NCBI RefSeq assembly: GCF_015206995.1
Contig: NZ_JADEXR010000001.1
Location: 124,001 to 188,000, forward strand
DNA length: 64,000 nt
DNA from: an aff. Roholtiella sp. LEGE 12411
Lineage (GTDB): Bacteria > Cyanobacteriota > Cyanobacteriia > Cyanobacteriales > Nostocaceae
Reading direction: 5' to 3'
Shown: positions 35,949 to 47,900 of the stretch, piece after piece
Layout: each line of letters starts with the position of its first letter
How positions within the stretch are numbered: the stretch's first letter is position 1
Notes under the pieces: model-generated
What the model was told of the DNA's origin: nothing
Database searches by the model: none
What the model saw: only the letters and a program-made list of their open reading frames with translations
Translations under genes and position numbers: made by a program

Positions 35949-38900
35949 ATGAATCAAAATTCCCAACCAGATAAAGAGGACTTTTCTTCCAGCCAAGAAG
36001 AAGTTGAAGTCAAAAAGCAAGCAAGCACCCAAATCGAAGACAGAGCGCACCACAAGAGTGAAGCGATCGCTATCATAGGCATTGGTTGTCGCTTTCCCGG
36101 AGCTAATGACTACGAACAATTTTGGCTCAACCTGGAAGCAGGAGTCAATAGCATCAGCGAAATTGCTTCCCAGAGATGGGATGTCCAGAAGTATTATTCT
36201 CCCAATCCTCAAGAGCGAAATAAAAGTATTAGTAAGTGGTCTGGACTGATTGAAGCTTCAGACGAGTTCGATGCTCAATTTTTTGGTATCTCCCCTCGTG
36301 AAGCTAAAATGCTCGACCCGCAGCAGAGAATCATGCTTGAGTTGAGTTGGTCTTGTTTAGAAGATGCTGGATATTCACCATCTCAACTGTCAAGAAGCCC
36401 AGTTGGTGTTTTTATTGGAGCTTGTAATTACGATTCAATCCTTGTAATGAACCAGGATCAAGAAAACATAGAGGGGCATATTGCAACAGGAACTTGGACT
36501 TGCATGATTCCTAACCGAATTTCTTACTTCTTTGATTTTCGTGGTCCGAGTGTTCCTATAGACACAGCTTGCTCCAGTTCACTCGTAGCGCTCCATCTGG
36601 CTATTAATGCTCTTAAAGAAAAGGAATGTGAAATAGCACTGGTGGGTGGAATTAGTATTTTGAATACGCCAAGAATATACATCCAAATGAGTAAATTAGG
36701 GATGTTGTCCCCCACAGGACAGTGCCGAACTTTTGATAGTGATGCAGATGGTTATGTACGTGGGGAAGGAGCAGGGATAATATTATTAAAACCTCTGGCG
36801 AAAGCTATTGAGGATCAAGATCATATTTATGGTGTGATTAGAGGAAGTGCTGTCAATCATAGTGGAAAATCACGAACTCTGACTTCTCCCAATATTTATG
36901 CCCAAGCCCAAGTGGTGCGTGCTGCGTATAGCAAAGCCAATGTTGCTCCTAATACAGTTTCTTATATTGAAGCTCATGGCACTGGTACTCCCTTAGGAGA
37001 CCCAATTGAAATTAATGCCCTGAAAAGAGGGTTTAGACAACTATATCAAGATTATAAACTGCCTAAATCTGAAAAAAATTATTGTGGTGTGGGGACAGTT
37101 AAAACCAATATTGGACATTTGGAAGGAGCAGCAGGAATTGCTGGGGTGATCAAAGTCCTGTTAGCAATGAAGCAGAAAAAATTGCCCAAGATTCTAAATT
37201 TTCAGCAATTAAATCCACGTATTGACTTAGATAATAGCCCCTTTTATATAGTTTCTGAAACTCAAGAATGGCAGCAGTTAAAAACGCCAGATGGAGAAGT
37301 CATACCTCGGCGAGCAGGTGTAAGCTCATTTGGGGTTGGGGGTGTGAATGCTCACGTGGTTATTGAAGAGGCACCAGAACCAAAAACTCAGAAGGTAGAA
37401 TTTGAGCGTCCCTTACACATCTTGACTCTTTCGGCAAAGAATGAGACAGCTTTAACGGAACTGGTAAAAAAATATCAAGGATATTTGCGGTTACATCAAG
37501 AAGCATCAATAGCAAATATTTGCTTTACAGCTAATACAGGGCGTGCCCATTTTGAACAAAGATTAGCTGTAGTAGCTGAATCTAACGTTGAATTACAGAA
37601 ACAACTGGAAGTTTCCCTCAAGGTTAATCAAACAAATGGACTGGTGAGAGGACAAGTAAGAGGCGAAAGTCCAAAAGTAGGTTTTATCTTTACGGGTGAG
37701 GGTTCTCAGTATGTAAATATGGGTTGGCAATTATACCAAACTCAACCCAGGTTTCGTCAAACTTTGGAGAAATGCGACCAAATTTTGCGAGCTTATATAG
37801 AAAAACCCTTGTTGTCCGTGCTATATCCACAGTCAACAGCACTTGCAGAAAATTCCTCACTTTTAGAGCGAACCACATACACTCAACCAGCTCTGTTTGC
37901 AATAGAATATGGCTTAGCTCAGTTGTGGCAATCTTGGGGCATCAAACCAGATGTGGTCATGGGTTATGGTGTCGGCGAATATGTGGCAGCAACCGTAGCA
38001 GGAGTCCTCAGCCTAGAAGATGGACTGAAACTGATTGCCACTAGGGCAAGGCTAATGGAATCTATCTCAGGAGAGTTTGAAGCTGTAGCCAAAGAAATAA
38101 CCTACAGTCAGCCGCGAATCCCCCTAATTTCTTGTGTAACTGGACAACAGGTAACAGACAAAATTGCTACTCCAGAATACTGGATGAACGATATCCATCA
38201 ACCTGTGCATTTTGTAGAGAGTATGCAAACCCTGCATCGAGAAGGATATAAACTGTTCTTAGAAATCGGACCAAAGCCAATACTTCTGGATATGGATAGT
38301 CAATGTTTGCCAGAAGAAGTGGGTATCTGGTTGCCTTCATTACACCCAGGGCAAAAAGATTGGCAACAGATGCTCTCTAGTTTAGGGCAGTTGTATATGA
38401 AAGGGGTGAAGGTTGATTGGTCAGGGTTTGACCAAGATTATTCCCGTCGCAAAGTAGCACTGCCTACTTATCCATTTCAAAGACAACGCTATTGGTTGGA
38501 AACATCTGAAAATGGACATCAAAAAGATATCCGAGAAAATAGCTCAAGTCGAATTGTTAACCTACTGAATCAATTTAATTCAGAAGGGCTAGTTCAAGAT
38601 TTGAATCTTGCGGAAAAATTGACCGAAGAAGAGCAAAAATTGCTGCCTAAACTGCTAAAGATTTTAATTAATCAGCATTCAGATGATCCTGAATCTTCAG
38701 AACAATGCCTAAGCATTTTACAACAACTTGAGAAAACTCCCCAGAGAGAACACCAGCAGTTAATAATACATTACTTGCAAGGAGTGGTTGGTAAATTGTT
38801 AGAATTTCATGACTCCCAAAGCCCAGATTTACAGTTAGGATTCTTTGATATGGGCATGAACTATTCGACGATGCTGGAACTCAGGAATATCTTAGAGACC

Positions 38901-39170
38901 AGTTTGGGTTGTTCTATTTCAGTCACAACATTGTTTGAACATTTTAATATTCAACAGCTTGCTAAGTATTTAATAAATAAGATTTTTGTAGGGGAATTTG
39001 AGGAAAAAATTGAGATAGATAACTATGAGCATCAACAACCTGTTGTTGATAGTGAACTTAAACCACTATGTGAAGATGCGATCGCGAATGCCATTAAAGA
39101 GGAATTAATTGCGACGGCTCTTCAAGATGAACTTAAAGAAATTCAACTTCTACTTAACCAGGAAATATAA
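35949..39170 (+). CDS. PKS1: type I PKS, KS - degenerate AT - degenerate ACP
   Basis: 1073 residues. KS about 38-475 with an intact triad: Cys208 in DTACSSS, His343 in EAHGTG, His390 in NIGHLEG. AT remnant about 575-830: the GHSxG nucleophile motif is GYGVGE, so Ser is replaced by Gly674. Compared with PKS2, 78 residues are missing between RLM (703) and EFEAVAKE, removing the HAFH motif with the catalytic His. ACP about 935-1010: the DSL motif is NYS, so the phosphopantetheine Ser is Tyr972 (Ser973 is one place off). C-terminal docking helix (EELIATALQDELKEIQLLLN). First of three collinear PKS genes, one base before PKS2. It cannot load or carry an extender unit on its own. Confidence 0.93.
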   Translation: MNQNSQPDKEDFSSSQEEVEVKKQASTQIEDRAHHKSEAIAIIGIGCRFPGANDYEQFWLNLEAGVNSISEIASQRWDVQKYYSPNPQERNKSISKWSGLIEASDEFDAQFFGISPREAKMLDPQQRIMLELSWSCLEDAGYSPSQLSRSPVGVFIGACNYDSILVMNQDQENIEGHIATGTWTCMIPNRISYFFDFRGPSVPIDTACSSSLVALHLAINALKEKECEIALVGGISILNTPRIYIQMSKLGMLSPTGQCRTFDSDADGYVRGEGAGIILLKPLAKAIEDQDHIYGVIRGSAVNHSGKSRTLTSPNIYAQAQVVRAAYSKANVAPNTVSYIEAHGTGTPLGDPIEINALKRGFRQLYQDYKLPKSEKNYCGVGTVKTNIGHLEGAAGIAGVIKVLLAMKQKKLPKILNFQQLNPRIDLDNSPFYIVSETQEWQQLKTPDGEVIPRRAGVSSFGVGGVNAHVVIEEAPEPKTQKVEFERPLHILTLSAKNETALTELVKKYQGYLRLHQEASIANICFTANTGRAHFEQRLAVVAESNVELQKQLEVSLKVNQTNGLVRGQVRGESPKVGFIFTGEGSQYVNMGWQLYQTQPRFRQTLEKCDQILRAYIEKPLLSVLYPQSTALAENSSLLERTTYTQPALFAIEYGLAQLWQSWGIKPDVVMGYGVGEYVAATVAGVLSLEDGLKLIATRARLMESISGEFEAVAKEITYSQPRIPLISCVTGQQVTDKIATPEYWMNDIHQPVHFVESMQTLHREGYKLFLEIGPKPILLDMDSQCLPEEVGIWLPSLHPGQKDWQQMLSSLGQLYMKGVKVDWSGFDQDYSRRKVALPTYPFQRQRYWLETSENGHQKDIRENSSSRIVNLLNQFNSEGLVQDLNLAEKLTEEEQKLLPKLLKILINQHSDDPESSEQCLSILQQLEKTPQREHQQLIIHYLQGVVGKLLEFHDSQSPDLQLGFFDMGMNYSTMLELRNILETSLGCSISVTTLFEHFNIQQLAKYLINKIFVGEFEEKIEIDNYEHQQPVVDSELKPLCEDAIANAIKEELIATALQDELKEIQLLLNQEI

Positions 39171-39171
39171 T

Positions 39172-42100
39172 ATGACCAATAATTCAGAGACAGAACAACA
39201 AGTTGTTTCTTCCCAACAAGTGCTTCAAACTATCAAAGAGATGCGAACTAGACTTGAAGCAGTCAATAAAGAAAAAACTGAACCAATCGCGATTATTGGT
39301 TTAGGTTGCCGATTTCCAGGTAATGCAAATGACCCTGACTCATTTTGGCGTTTATTACATGAAGGTATTGATGGTGTAACAGAAGTTCCACCTGGCCGAT
39401 GGGATGTTGATGCCTTCTACGATCCAAACCCCAACACTCCTGGGAAAACCTACACCAAACAAGGTGGCTTCATCCAACAAGTAGACCAGTTCGACCCCTT
39501 ATTTTTTGGTATTTCCCCTAGAGAAGCAGTGAGTTTAGACCCCCAACAAAGACTGCTTTTAGAAGTTACCTGGGAAGCCCTGGAAAATGCCGGGCAAACA
39601 CCAACAAAACTCAGAAATAGCCAAACAGGCGTATATGTGGGCATTTGTACAGACGACTATGCACAACGGTTTACGAATCTGGAAAAGCTCCACTTATTTG
39701 ATAGTCATTCTGGCACGGGTAATGCCCGCAGCATGGCTGTAGGTCGCATTTCTCACTTCCTGGGCTTACAAGGACCAAATATTCAGCTAGATACAGCCTG
39801 TTCCTCTTCATTACTAACTGTACATCTAGCTTGCCAAAGTTTGCGTTCTAAAGAATCCAATCTCGCCCTCGCCGGTGGAGTCAATCTGATTTTATGGCCT
39901 CTTAGCACTATCGGTCGTTGCCAATTGAAAGCCTTAGCTCCAGATGGACGCTGCAAAACATTTGATGTTTCGGCAGATGGTTATGGACAGGGAGAAGGAT
40001 GTGGGATGGTAGTCCTGAAGCGTCTTTCGGATGCTATAGCCGATGGAGATGCAATTTTAGCGGTGATTCGAGGTTCTGCTGTTAACCATGACGGACCTAG
40101 CAGCGGTCTGACAGTTCCCAACAAAATAGCTCAGAAAGAAGTGATTCAGCAAGCACTACAAAATGCGAGAGTGGAGCCCAATCAGGTGAGTTATGTGGAA
40201 GCTCACGGGACAGGAACATCCCTTGGAGACCCCATTGAGTTAGAGTCTTTGGCAGCAGTTTATGGCAAAAACCGCCCCATAAATCAACCCTTGGTAGTTG
40301 GTTCAGTAAAAACCAATTTTGGGCATTTGGAAGCAGCAGCAGGAATTTCAGGTTTGATTAAGGTGGTTTTATCGCTTCAGAATCAAGAAATACCGCCCCA
40401 TTTGCACCTAAACAAACCCAATCCCCACATTCCTTGGCATCAACTTCCTCTGGTAGTTCCTACTTCAGCAATTCCCTGGAATGTAGGCAATCAGCCCAGG
40501 ATTGCAGGTATCAGTGCCTTCGGGATTAGTGGGACAAACGTGCATATAATCTTGGAAGAAGCGCCAGAACAAGTCCAACTTCAAAAATCTTTAGAGCGTA
40601 AATTACATATATTATCTCTCTCAGCAAAAACTCCAAAGGCTCTAGAAGAATTAGTTGCTAGTTATGCCCATCATCTGGAAAATTATCCAGAATTAGAGCT
40701 AGAAGACATCTGTAACACTGCAAATACAGGGCGCTCTCATTTCAATCATCGACTAGCAATCATTACCTCCGACAAAGCTGAACTAGCTACCAAACTCAGC
40801 AATCTGACAGCAGGTCAGGAGGTTACCGGACTATTTTCTGGTCAAATCTCTAACAGCACGAGTTCACCCAAAGTAGCTTTTCTGTTTACAGGTCAGGGTA
40901 GCCAGTATGTAAATATGGGTTGGCAACTATACCAAACTCAACCCACTTTTCGTCAAACCCTAGATAAATGTGATGAAATTCTGCGACCCTACCTAGAGAA
41001 GCCTTTGTTGTCAGTGCTATATCCACAGTCAACAGCACTTGCAGAAAATTCCTCAGTTCTAGATCAAACTGCCTACACTCAACCTGCCCTGTTTGCAATA
41101 GAATATGCTTTGGCTCAGTTGTGGCAATCTTGGGGCATCAAACCCGATGTGGTCATGGGTCATAGTGTAGGGGAATATGTGGCAGCAACTGTAGCAGGAG
41201 TATTCAGCCTAGAAGAAGGACTGAGACTGATTGCGACTAGGGGAAGATTAATGCAGCAGTTGCCTAGTGGCGGAGAGATGGTATCTGTGTTGGCATCAGA
41301 GTTGCAGGTACGAGAAGTAATTGCCTCTTATACAGCCAAGGTAGCGATCGCAGCCATCAATGGCCCCAACAGCATTGTGATTTCCGGTGTTGGTGAAGCA
41401 ATCCAAGAAATTGGTCGCAGTTTGGCAGAAATGGGCATCACGACCAAACCCCTACAAGTCTCCCATGCTTTCCACTCCCCGCTGATGGAACCGATGCTAG
41501 CGGAGTTTGAAGCTGTCGCCAAAGAAGTTACCTACAATCAGCCTCGAATCCCCCTAATTTCTAATGTCACCGGACAACAGGCAACAGAAAAAATCGCCAC
41601 CCCGGAATATTGGGTGAACCATGTCCGACAACCCGTGCATTTTGCTCAGAGTATGCAAACTCTGCATTGGGAAGGATATAAACTGTTCCTAGAAATTGGA
41701 CCAAAGCCAATACTCCTGGGAATGGGTCGTCAATGTCTACCAGAAGAGGTCGGCACCTGGCTGCCTTCATTACGTCCCCCTCAAGAAGATTGGCAACAAA
41801 TACTCTCAAGTTTAGGGCAACTATACACACAAGGACTAGGAGTAGACTGGTCAGGATTTGACTGTGATTATCCCCGTCGCAAAGTGACACTACCAACCTA
41901 TCCGTTTCAAAAGCAACGCTATTGGCGGGAAGTAGCAGACAACAAAGATCAAACTGTCTCTACACCAATTGTCCAATTGCTCAACCAAGGTGCAACCGAG
42001 GGGTTAGCTAAGGAATTAGAACTGGCAGGAGAACTGAGCGAACAAGAGCGAGAATTACTGCCAAAGCTACTCGGACTTTTGGTGAAACGGCAGCAAAATT

Positions 42101-44967
42101 ATCTGGAATTCAAAGGGGGTATAGTTCACGAATATTACAATGCCGTAGCAATTTTGGGTCAAGAGCAAGCTGGAAATCAAGCAGATGCCCACTCGGAATC
42201 AGCATTCTTAACCTTTGGTTTATTTCCAGAAAAAGTTCCTGATTTTTCTTGGATTAAATGTCTCACAGAGCCGAATCAAGAAAAATCACGTCAGATGATT
42301 GTTGATTCTCAAAAAGAGTTGAGAAAATTATTGTTTGCTCAAGTAAATTTCTCAGCTTGTCAAAAAGTTTTAGACTTTGGCTGCGGATACGCTTCGGATT
42401 TAATTCAGCTAGCCAAAAAACATGAGCATCTGCAATTGAATGGCTACACGATTTCCAGCGAACAAGCCAAACTTGGCAGCACAAAAGTTGAAGAAAATCA
42501 ACTCCAAGGGCGGGTAAAAATATTTAATCGAGATAGTGCCAAAGATGAGTTTCCCGAACAGTATGATTTGGTATTCGGGTTTGAGGTAGCCCACCATATT
42601 CTAGATAAAAAATCATTATTTACGAATATTGGCAATCATTTGAACCAACAGGGATATTTAGTGTTGGCAGACTTCATCTCTAACAGCGAATTTACCATCG
42701 ATCATCAGGAAACATCTTCCTACTTTATTACCAAATCGGAATGGGTAGAGCTACTATCTGAACATCAACTACAGTTAGTCGCAGCTATTGATGTAAGCCC
42801 AGAAATATCTAACTTTTTGTACGACGCAGACTTTGAGCAACGTTTGGAACAGTTGTATCAAAAAAATCGTGACGAAAACGTCAAAGCAGGGTTCAAATCC
42901 TACTATCAATTAGGGAAAGTTCTCAGCAAGGGAATAGCCAGCTATGTGTTGCTAACAGCTCAAAAGCAACAGCAGTTATCTAAAGAGAAAATAGCTGAGT
43001 GGAATCAACAAATGTTAGCTCAGTTGTCGTCTTACTCAGAGGTAACACCACAGCGTTGGCTCTACGAACTAGAATGGCAACCCCAGAAATCATCAATTCT
43101 TCCAGAACAGACTACAGGGAACTGGTTGGTGTTTATAGAACCAGGTGCTGTGGCGGAAGGATTAGTGAAAAAATTGGGTGAAGGATGTATTTTAGTATCT
43201 CCTGGTTTAAGTTATCAGCAGATAGACAAAAAACACTACCAACTCAACCCCACTGTTCCAGAAGAATTTAAACGTCTGTTGGGTGAAATCACTGCTCAAA
43301 ACTCACAATTCCAGGGAATTGTTCATCTGTGGACTGTGCCAACAACTAACAGTCAGTTAGAAACAGCCATAGAACATGGTTGTGCCAGTCTGCTACATCT
43401 GGTGCAAGCCTTGGTACAGATACAACAGCAGCAGGTAGCACCTCTGTGGGTAGTGACCCAAGGTGCGATGAGTGCGGGTACAGACCGGGAAGCAGTGCAA
43501 GTGCAACAAACACCAGTGTGGGGATTAGGCCGGGTAGTAGCTTTGGAACATCCAGAATTGCAATGTCGATTACTCGACTTGGAATTGAACAGCAAAGCCG
43601 AAGAAATGGTGAGGTGGCTACATCAAGAACTCATCTCAAAAGACGACGAAAACCAGATTGCTTACCGTCATGGAGAACGTCGGGTAGCGCGACTGGTGCG
43701 CCGACAGACAACCACTGAACCACAGCCAGAGATCACCATTGTTCCTGAAGGTAGTTACCTGATTACTGGTGGATTGGGTGCTCTGGGATTACAATTGGCT
43801 CAGTGGCTGGCGGATAAGGGCGCTAAACATTTGGTACTGAGTGGGCGTCGCCAACCCTCACAAACAGCACAACAAACCATCACCCAACTAGAAAAAGCCG
43901 GAGTGGAAGTCTCTGTGCTGTTAGGTGATATCTCTGTCAAACAAGATGCAGCTAGTATTTTGGCACAGGTGAACGCATCCCTACCACCATTGCGAGGTGT
44001 GATTCATGCCGCAGGAGTTTTGGATGATGGGGTTTTACAGCAGATGAACTGGGAACGGTTTACAAAAGTGATGGCTCCGAAAATTCAAGGCGGATGGCAT
44101 CTGCACCAATTAACCCAAGAGTTGCCATTGGACTTCTTTGTCTGTTTCTCCTCAGCAGCATCTTTATTAGGTTCAGCTGGTCAAGGTAATTATGCAGCGG
44201 CGAACGCTTTTCTGGATGGCTTGGCTGATCATCGGCGATCGCTGGGTTTACCAGGATTGAGCGTCAACTGGGGCGCTTGGGGAGAAGGGGGTATGGCAGC
44301 CCGTTTGGCAGATCAGTTCCAGAACCGGATTCGTTCTCTGGGTATGAGTAGTATTCCTCCAGAGCAAGGGTTACAAATTTTGGATCGGTTGTTGGGAGAA
44401 TCGGCGACCTCAGTAGGGGTGTTTCCTGTGAACTGGTCTGTGTTTGTGACACAATTGCCGACAGAGATGAAGATGCCAGTGTTGTCAGCATTTATTGGTT
44501 CGCAGTCTGTAGCCCAAGAAACTAAAACCAGTGAGTTTTTGGCACAACTCAAAGCAGCCAAAGCAAGCGATCGCCTCCAACTAATGACGAATTACCTCCA
44601 AGGTGTTGTGGGTAAGTTACTAGGATTCCCTGACTCTCAAATGCTAGACCCACAGCTAGGATTTTTTGATATCGGGATGGATTCTTTGCTGGCTTTAGAG
44701 TTAAGGAATTTGCTACAAACCAGTTTGAGTTGTGCTGTTTCTGCAACAATTTTGTTTGAATACTCCAATATTGAGTCTCTGGCTGAGTATTTAACCACAG
44801 ATGTTTTGGCAGGAAAACTAGAAGCGACGGAGAAGATTTCTGACAATGGTAAGCAACAACCGCTAGCAAATGTTTCTGGTGAGAAACCAACCTCCCAAGA
44901 GCCAGATACATACGCGATCGCAGCCAAATTACAACAGATACAAAACTTACTCAATAAGGAGGTATGA
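39172..44967 (+). CDS. PKS2: type I PKS, KS-AT-MT-KR-ACP
   Basis: 1931 residues from the ATG at 39172, one base after the PKS1 stop. An N-terminal docking helix (about 15-35) leads to KS 37-465 (Cys210, His345, His385), AT 570-895 (Ser665 in GHSVGE, HAFH at 765-768, malonyl-type) and a SAM methyltransferase about 980-1265 (LDFGCG at 1067-1072). KR is about 1300-1760 with GGLGALG (1534-1540) and Tyr in [10 protein letters not shown] (about 1674). ACP is about 1800-1870 with Ser1838 in GMDSL. The MT between AT and KR matches the place of the O-methyltransferase in CurL. The module should make a beta-methoxy or methylated beta-hydroxy intermediate. No DH or ER. Confidence 0.94.
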   Translation: MTNNSETEQQVVSSQQVLQTIKEMRTRLEAVNKEKTEPIAIIGLGCRFPGNANDPDSFWRLLHEGIDGVTEVPPGRWDVDAFYDPNPNTPGKTYTKQGGFIQQVDQFDPLFFGISPREAVSLDPQQRLLLEVTWEALENAGQTPTKLRNSQTGVYVGICTDDYAQRFTNLEKLHLFDSHSGTGNARSMAVGRISHFLGLQGPNIQLDTACSSSLLTVHLACQSLRSKESNLALAGGVNLILWPLSTIGRCQLKALAPDGRCKTFDVSADGYGQGEGCGMVVLKRLSDAIADGDAILAVIRGSAVNHDGPSSGLTVPNKIAQKEVIQQALQNARVEPNQVSYVEAHGTGTSLGDPIELESLAAVYGKNRPINQPLVVGSVKTNFGHLEAAAGISGLIKVVLSLQNQEIPPHLHLNKPNPHIPWHQLPLVVPTSAIPWNVGNQPRIAGISAFGISGTNVHIILEEAPEQVQLQKSLERKLHILSLSAKTPKALEELVASYAHHLENYPELELEDICNTANTGRSHFNHRLAIITSDKAELATKLSNLTAGQEVTGLFSGQISNSTSSPKVAFLFTGQGSQYVNMGWQLYQTQPTFRQTLDKCDEILRPYLEKPLLSVLYPQSTALAENSSVLDQTAYTQPALFAIEYALAQLWQSWGIKPDVVMGHSVGEYVAATVAGVFSLEEGLRLIATRGRLMQQLPSGGEMVSVLASELQVREVIASYTAKVAIAAINGPNSIVISGVGEAIQEIGRSLAEMGITTKPLQVSHAFHSPLMEPMLAEFEAVAKEVTYNQPRIPLISNVTGQQATEKIATPEYWVNHVRQPVHFAQSMQTLHWEGYKLFLEIGPKPILLGMGRQCLPEEVGTWLPSLRPPQEDWQQILSSLGQLYTQGLGVDWSGFDCDYPRRKVTLPTYPFQKQRYWREVADNKDQTVSTPIVQLLNQGATEGLAKELELAGELSEQERELLPKLLGLLVKRQQNYLEFKGGIVHEYYNAVAILGQEQAGNQADAHSESAFLTFGLFPEKVPDFSWIKCLTEPNQEKSRQMIVDSQKELRKLLFAQVNFSACQKVLDFGCGYASDLIQLAKKHEHLQLNGYTISSEQAKLGSTKVEENQLQGRVKIFNRDSAKDEFPEQYDLVFGFEVAHHILDKKSLFTNIGNHLNQQGYLVLADFISNSEFTIDHQETSSYFITKSEWVELLSEHQLQLVAAIDVSPEISNFLYDADFEQRLEQLYQKNRDENVKAGFKSYYQLGKVLSKGIASYVLLTAQKQQQLSKEKIAEWNQQMLAQLSSYSEVTPQRWLYELEWQPQKSSILPEQTTGNWLVFIEPGAVAEGLVKKLGEGCILVSPGLSYQQIDKKHYQLNPTVPEEFKRLLGEITAQNSQFQGIVHLWTVPTTNSQLETAIEHGCASLLHLVQALVQIQQQQVAPLWVVTQGAMSAGTDREAVQVQQTPVWGLGRVVALEHPELQCRLLDLELNSKAEEMVRWLHQELISKDDENQIAYRHGERRVARLVRRQTTTEPQPEITIVPEGSYLITGGLGALGLQLAQWLADKGAKHLVLSGRRQPSQTAQQTITQLEKAGVEVSVLLGDISVKQDAASILAQVNASLPPLRGVIHAAGVLDDGVLQQMNWERFTKVMAPKIQGGWHLHQLTQELPLDFFVCFSSAASLLGSAGQGNYAAANAFLDGLADHRRSLGLPGLSVNWGAWGEGGMAARLADQFQNRIRSLGMSSIPPEQGLQILDRLLGESATSVGVFPVNWSVFVTQLPTEMKMPVLSAFIGSQSVAQETKTSEFLAQLKAAKASDRLQLMTNYLQGVVGKLLGFPDSQMLDPQLGFFDIGMDSLLALELRNLLQTSLSCAVSATILFEYSNIESLAEYLTTDVLAGKLEATEKISDNGKQQPLANVSGEKPTSQEPDTYAIAAKLQQIQNLLNKEV

Positions 44968-44968
44968 T

Positions 44969-47900
44969 ATGAATCAACCTCTTTCATCCCAGCAGTTGTT
45001 TGAGCTTCTAGAGCAAGTTCACAATAAACTAGAAGCAGTCCATCGAGAAAAAACCGAACCAATAGCGATTATTGGAATGGGTTGCCGATTTCCTGGGAAC
45101 GCCAACGGCCCCGCTTCATTATGGCATTTACTGCAAGATGGTGTAGATGCTGTTAGCGAAATACCAACAGATCGCTGGGATGTTGATGCCTTCTACGACC
45201 CAGATCCCGAAGCTCCTTCCAAGTCGTACACCCGCAACGGTAGCTTTATTCAAGAAATTGATCAGTTCGACCCTCAATTTTTTGGCATGTCGCCTCGGGA
45301 AGCAGCGAGTTTAGACCCCCAGCAAAGGCTGCTTTTAGAAGTTAGCTGGGAAGCTCTAGAAAACGCCGGACTTGCACCAAATAAGTTGAGAAACAGCCGA
45401 ACTGGTGTGTATGTGGGCATTTGCACAGACGACCATGTGTCTAACCAAACAGTCAACGCAGTTATCAACTCATTTACCCCATCTAGTCAAAATCAAGAGG
45501 TTGATGGCTACACTGGCATAGGTGTTGCCCGCAGCATAGCAGTGGGTCGTATTTCCCATTTACTTGGGTTGCAAGGACCCAATATTCAGTTAGATACTGC
45601 TTGTTCCTCCTCTCTAGTAGCTGTGCATCTCGCTTGCCAAAGTTTACGTTTAAAAGAATGCAATCTCGCTCTCGTAGGCGGAGTTAATGCGATTCTGTTC
45701 CCTGGCAACACCATAGCTCGTTGTAAGATGAAGGCTCTGGCTCCTGATGGCCGCTGCAAAACTTTTGCTGCTTCGGCAGACGGTTATGGTCAGGGAGAAG
45801 GATGTGGGATGGTCGTCCTGAAGCGTCTCTCAGATGCTCTAGCCGATGGTGATTCAGTTTTAGCAGTGATTCGAGGTTCGGCTACCAACCACGATGGGCC
45901 TAGCGGTGGTTTAACTGTGCCCAATAAGAAAGCTCAAAAGGAAGTCATCCAGCAAGCACTAGAAAATGCCAGGGTGGAGCCGCATCAGGTGAGCTATGTG
46001 GAAGCTCACGGCACTGGCACTACCCTTGGCGACCCCATTGAGCTAGAATCCTTAGCAGCAGTATATGGAAAAAACCGTCCTCACAGTGAACCGTTGGTAG
46101 TTGGTTCGGTCAAGACCAACTTCGGACACCTGGAAGCGGCGGCTGGCGTATCATCTTTAATGAAAGTTGTGTTGGCGCTTTACCATCAGGAGATACCGCC
46201 TCATTTGCACTTTACAGAGCCTAATCCTTACATACCTTGGAATGAAATTCCTGTGGTTGTTCCCACTACCGGAATTCCCTGGCTGCGGGGAGAACAGCCC
46301 CGAATGGCGGGAGTGAGTTCCTTTGGTATGAGTGGGAGCAACGTTCATGTGATTTTGCAAGAAGCTCCAGAACAGGTTAAAAGTCCAAAGTCAATAGTTG
46401 GAAGTGAGGATTCTTTAGAACGTCCTGTCCATTTACTAACTCTATCGGCGAAAACTCAAAAGGCTCTGGAAGACCTAGGCAGTTCTTATTATAATCATTT
46501 GAAAATTCATCCAGAACAAAGATTGGAAGATATCTGTTACACCGCTAATACTGGACGGTCTCATTTTCAGTATCGTCTAGCTGTGCTAACGGCTTCAAAA
46601 GCGGAACTGAGGGAAAAGTTGGGAGATTTCAGTACCAATAACGAAACGCTAGGGTTGTTCTCAAGTCAACTCAGGAACACCAGCAGTCAACCAAAAATAG
46701 CTTTCCTGTTCACAGGTCAAGGCTCTCAGTATATACGAATGGGATGGGAGTTATACCAGACTCAACCGATTTTTCGTCAAGCTTTGGAGCAATGCGATCG
46801 CATTCTGCAACCTTACCTAAAAATCCCTCTATTAGAAGTACTTTATCCTCACACAGAAGTAGGAAAACAATCTCATCTTCTGAATGAAACCGCATACACT
46901 CAACCAGCTTTGTTTGCTCTGGAATATGCCTTAGTACAGTTGTGGAAATCCTGGGGAATCGAGCCAGATGTGGTGATGGGTCACAGTGTGGGAGAATATG
47001 TTGCCGCAACTATAGCCGGAGTCTTTAGTCTGGAAGATGGTCTCAAGCTGATTGCCACTAGGGGACGGTTAATGCAACAATTATCCGCAGGTGGTGAAAT
47101 GGTGTCGGTGCTGGCATCGGAGTCTCAGGTAAGAGAAGCGATCGCATCTTATACTTCACAAGTAGCAATTGCTGCTTTTAACAGTCCTGAAAGTATAGTG
47201 ATTTCCGGAGCAATTGAAGCTATTGGGGCAATCTGTAGCCACCTAGAATCCCAAGCAATCAAGATCAAACCCCTACAGGTATCCCACGCTTTCCACTCAC
47301 CACTGATGGAGCCAATGCTAAGGGAATTTGAAGCAGTAGCTCAACAAGTCACCTACCATCAGCCTCAAATTCCGCTAATATCTAATGTGACGGGCAAACG
47401 AGCTAATGAAAGCATTGCTACACATCAATACTGGGTGCGTCATGTTAGACAACCTGTGAGGTTTGCTCAGGGTATGGAGACGCTACATCAGCAAGGGTAT
47501 AGAGTTTTCTTAGAAATAGGACCGAAGCCGATACTATTGGGGATGGGCCGTCAATGTCTACCAGACAATCAACAAGTGTGGTTACCTTCTTTGCGTTCAC
47601 CCCGAAGTGATTCGGAACAAATGCTCTCTAGTTTGGGGCAGTTGTATGTGCAGGGAGCTAAGGTAGACTGGTTAGGGTTTGATCGAGATTATCCTCGTGG
47701 TAAGGTAATGTTGCCAACTTATCCGTTCCAACGGCAACTTTATCCAAGAGAACCAATCCAAAGCCTACACAACCTCACATCTGTAGCTACAGAAAATGGG
47801 AATACTTCTATCGTTAACCTCCTGAGTCAAGGATATACCGCAGAGCTAGCTCAACAACTAGCACAAGCTGGTAATTTATCACCAGAGCAAGTAAAATTAT

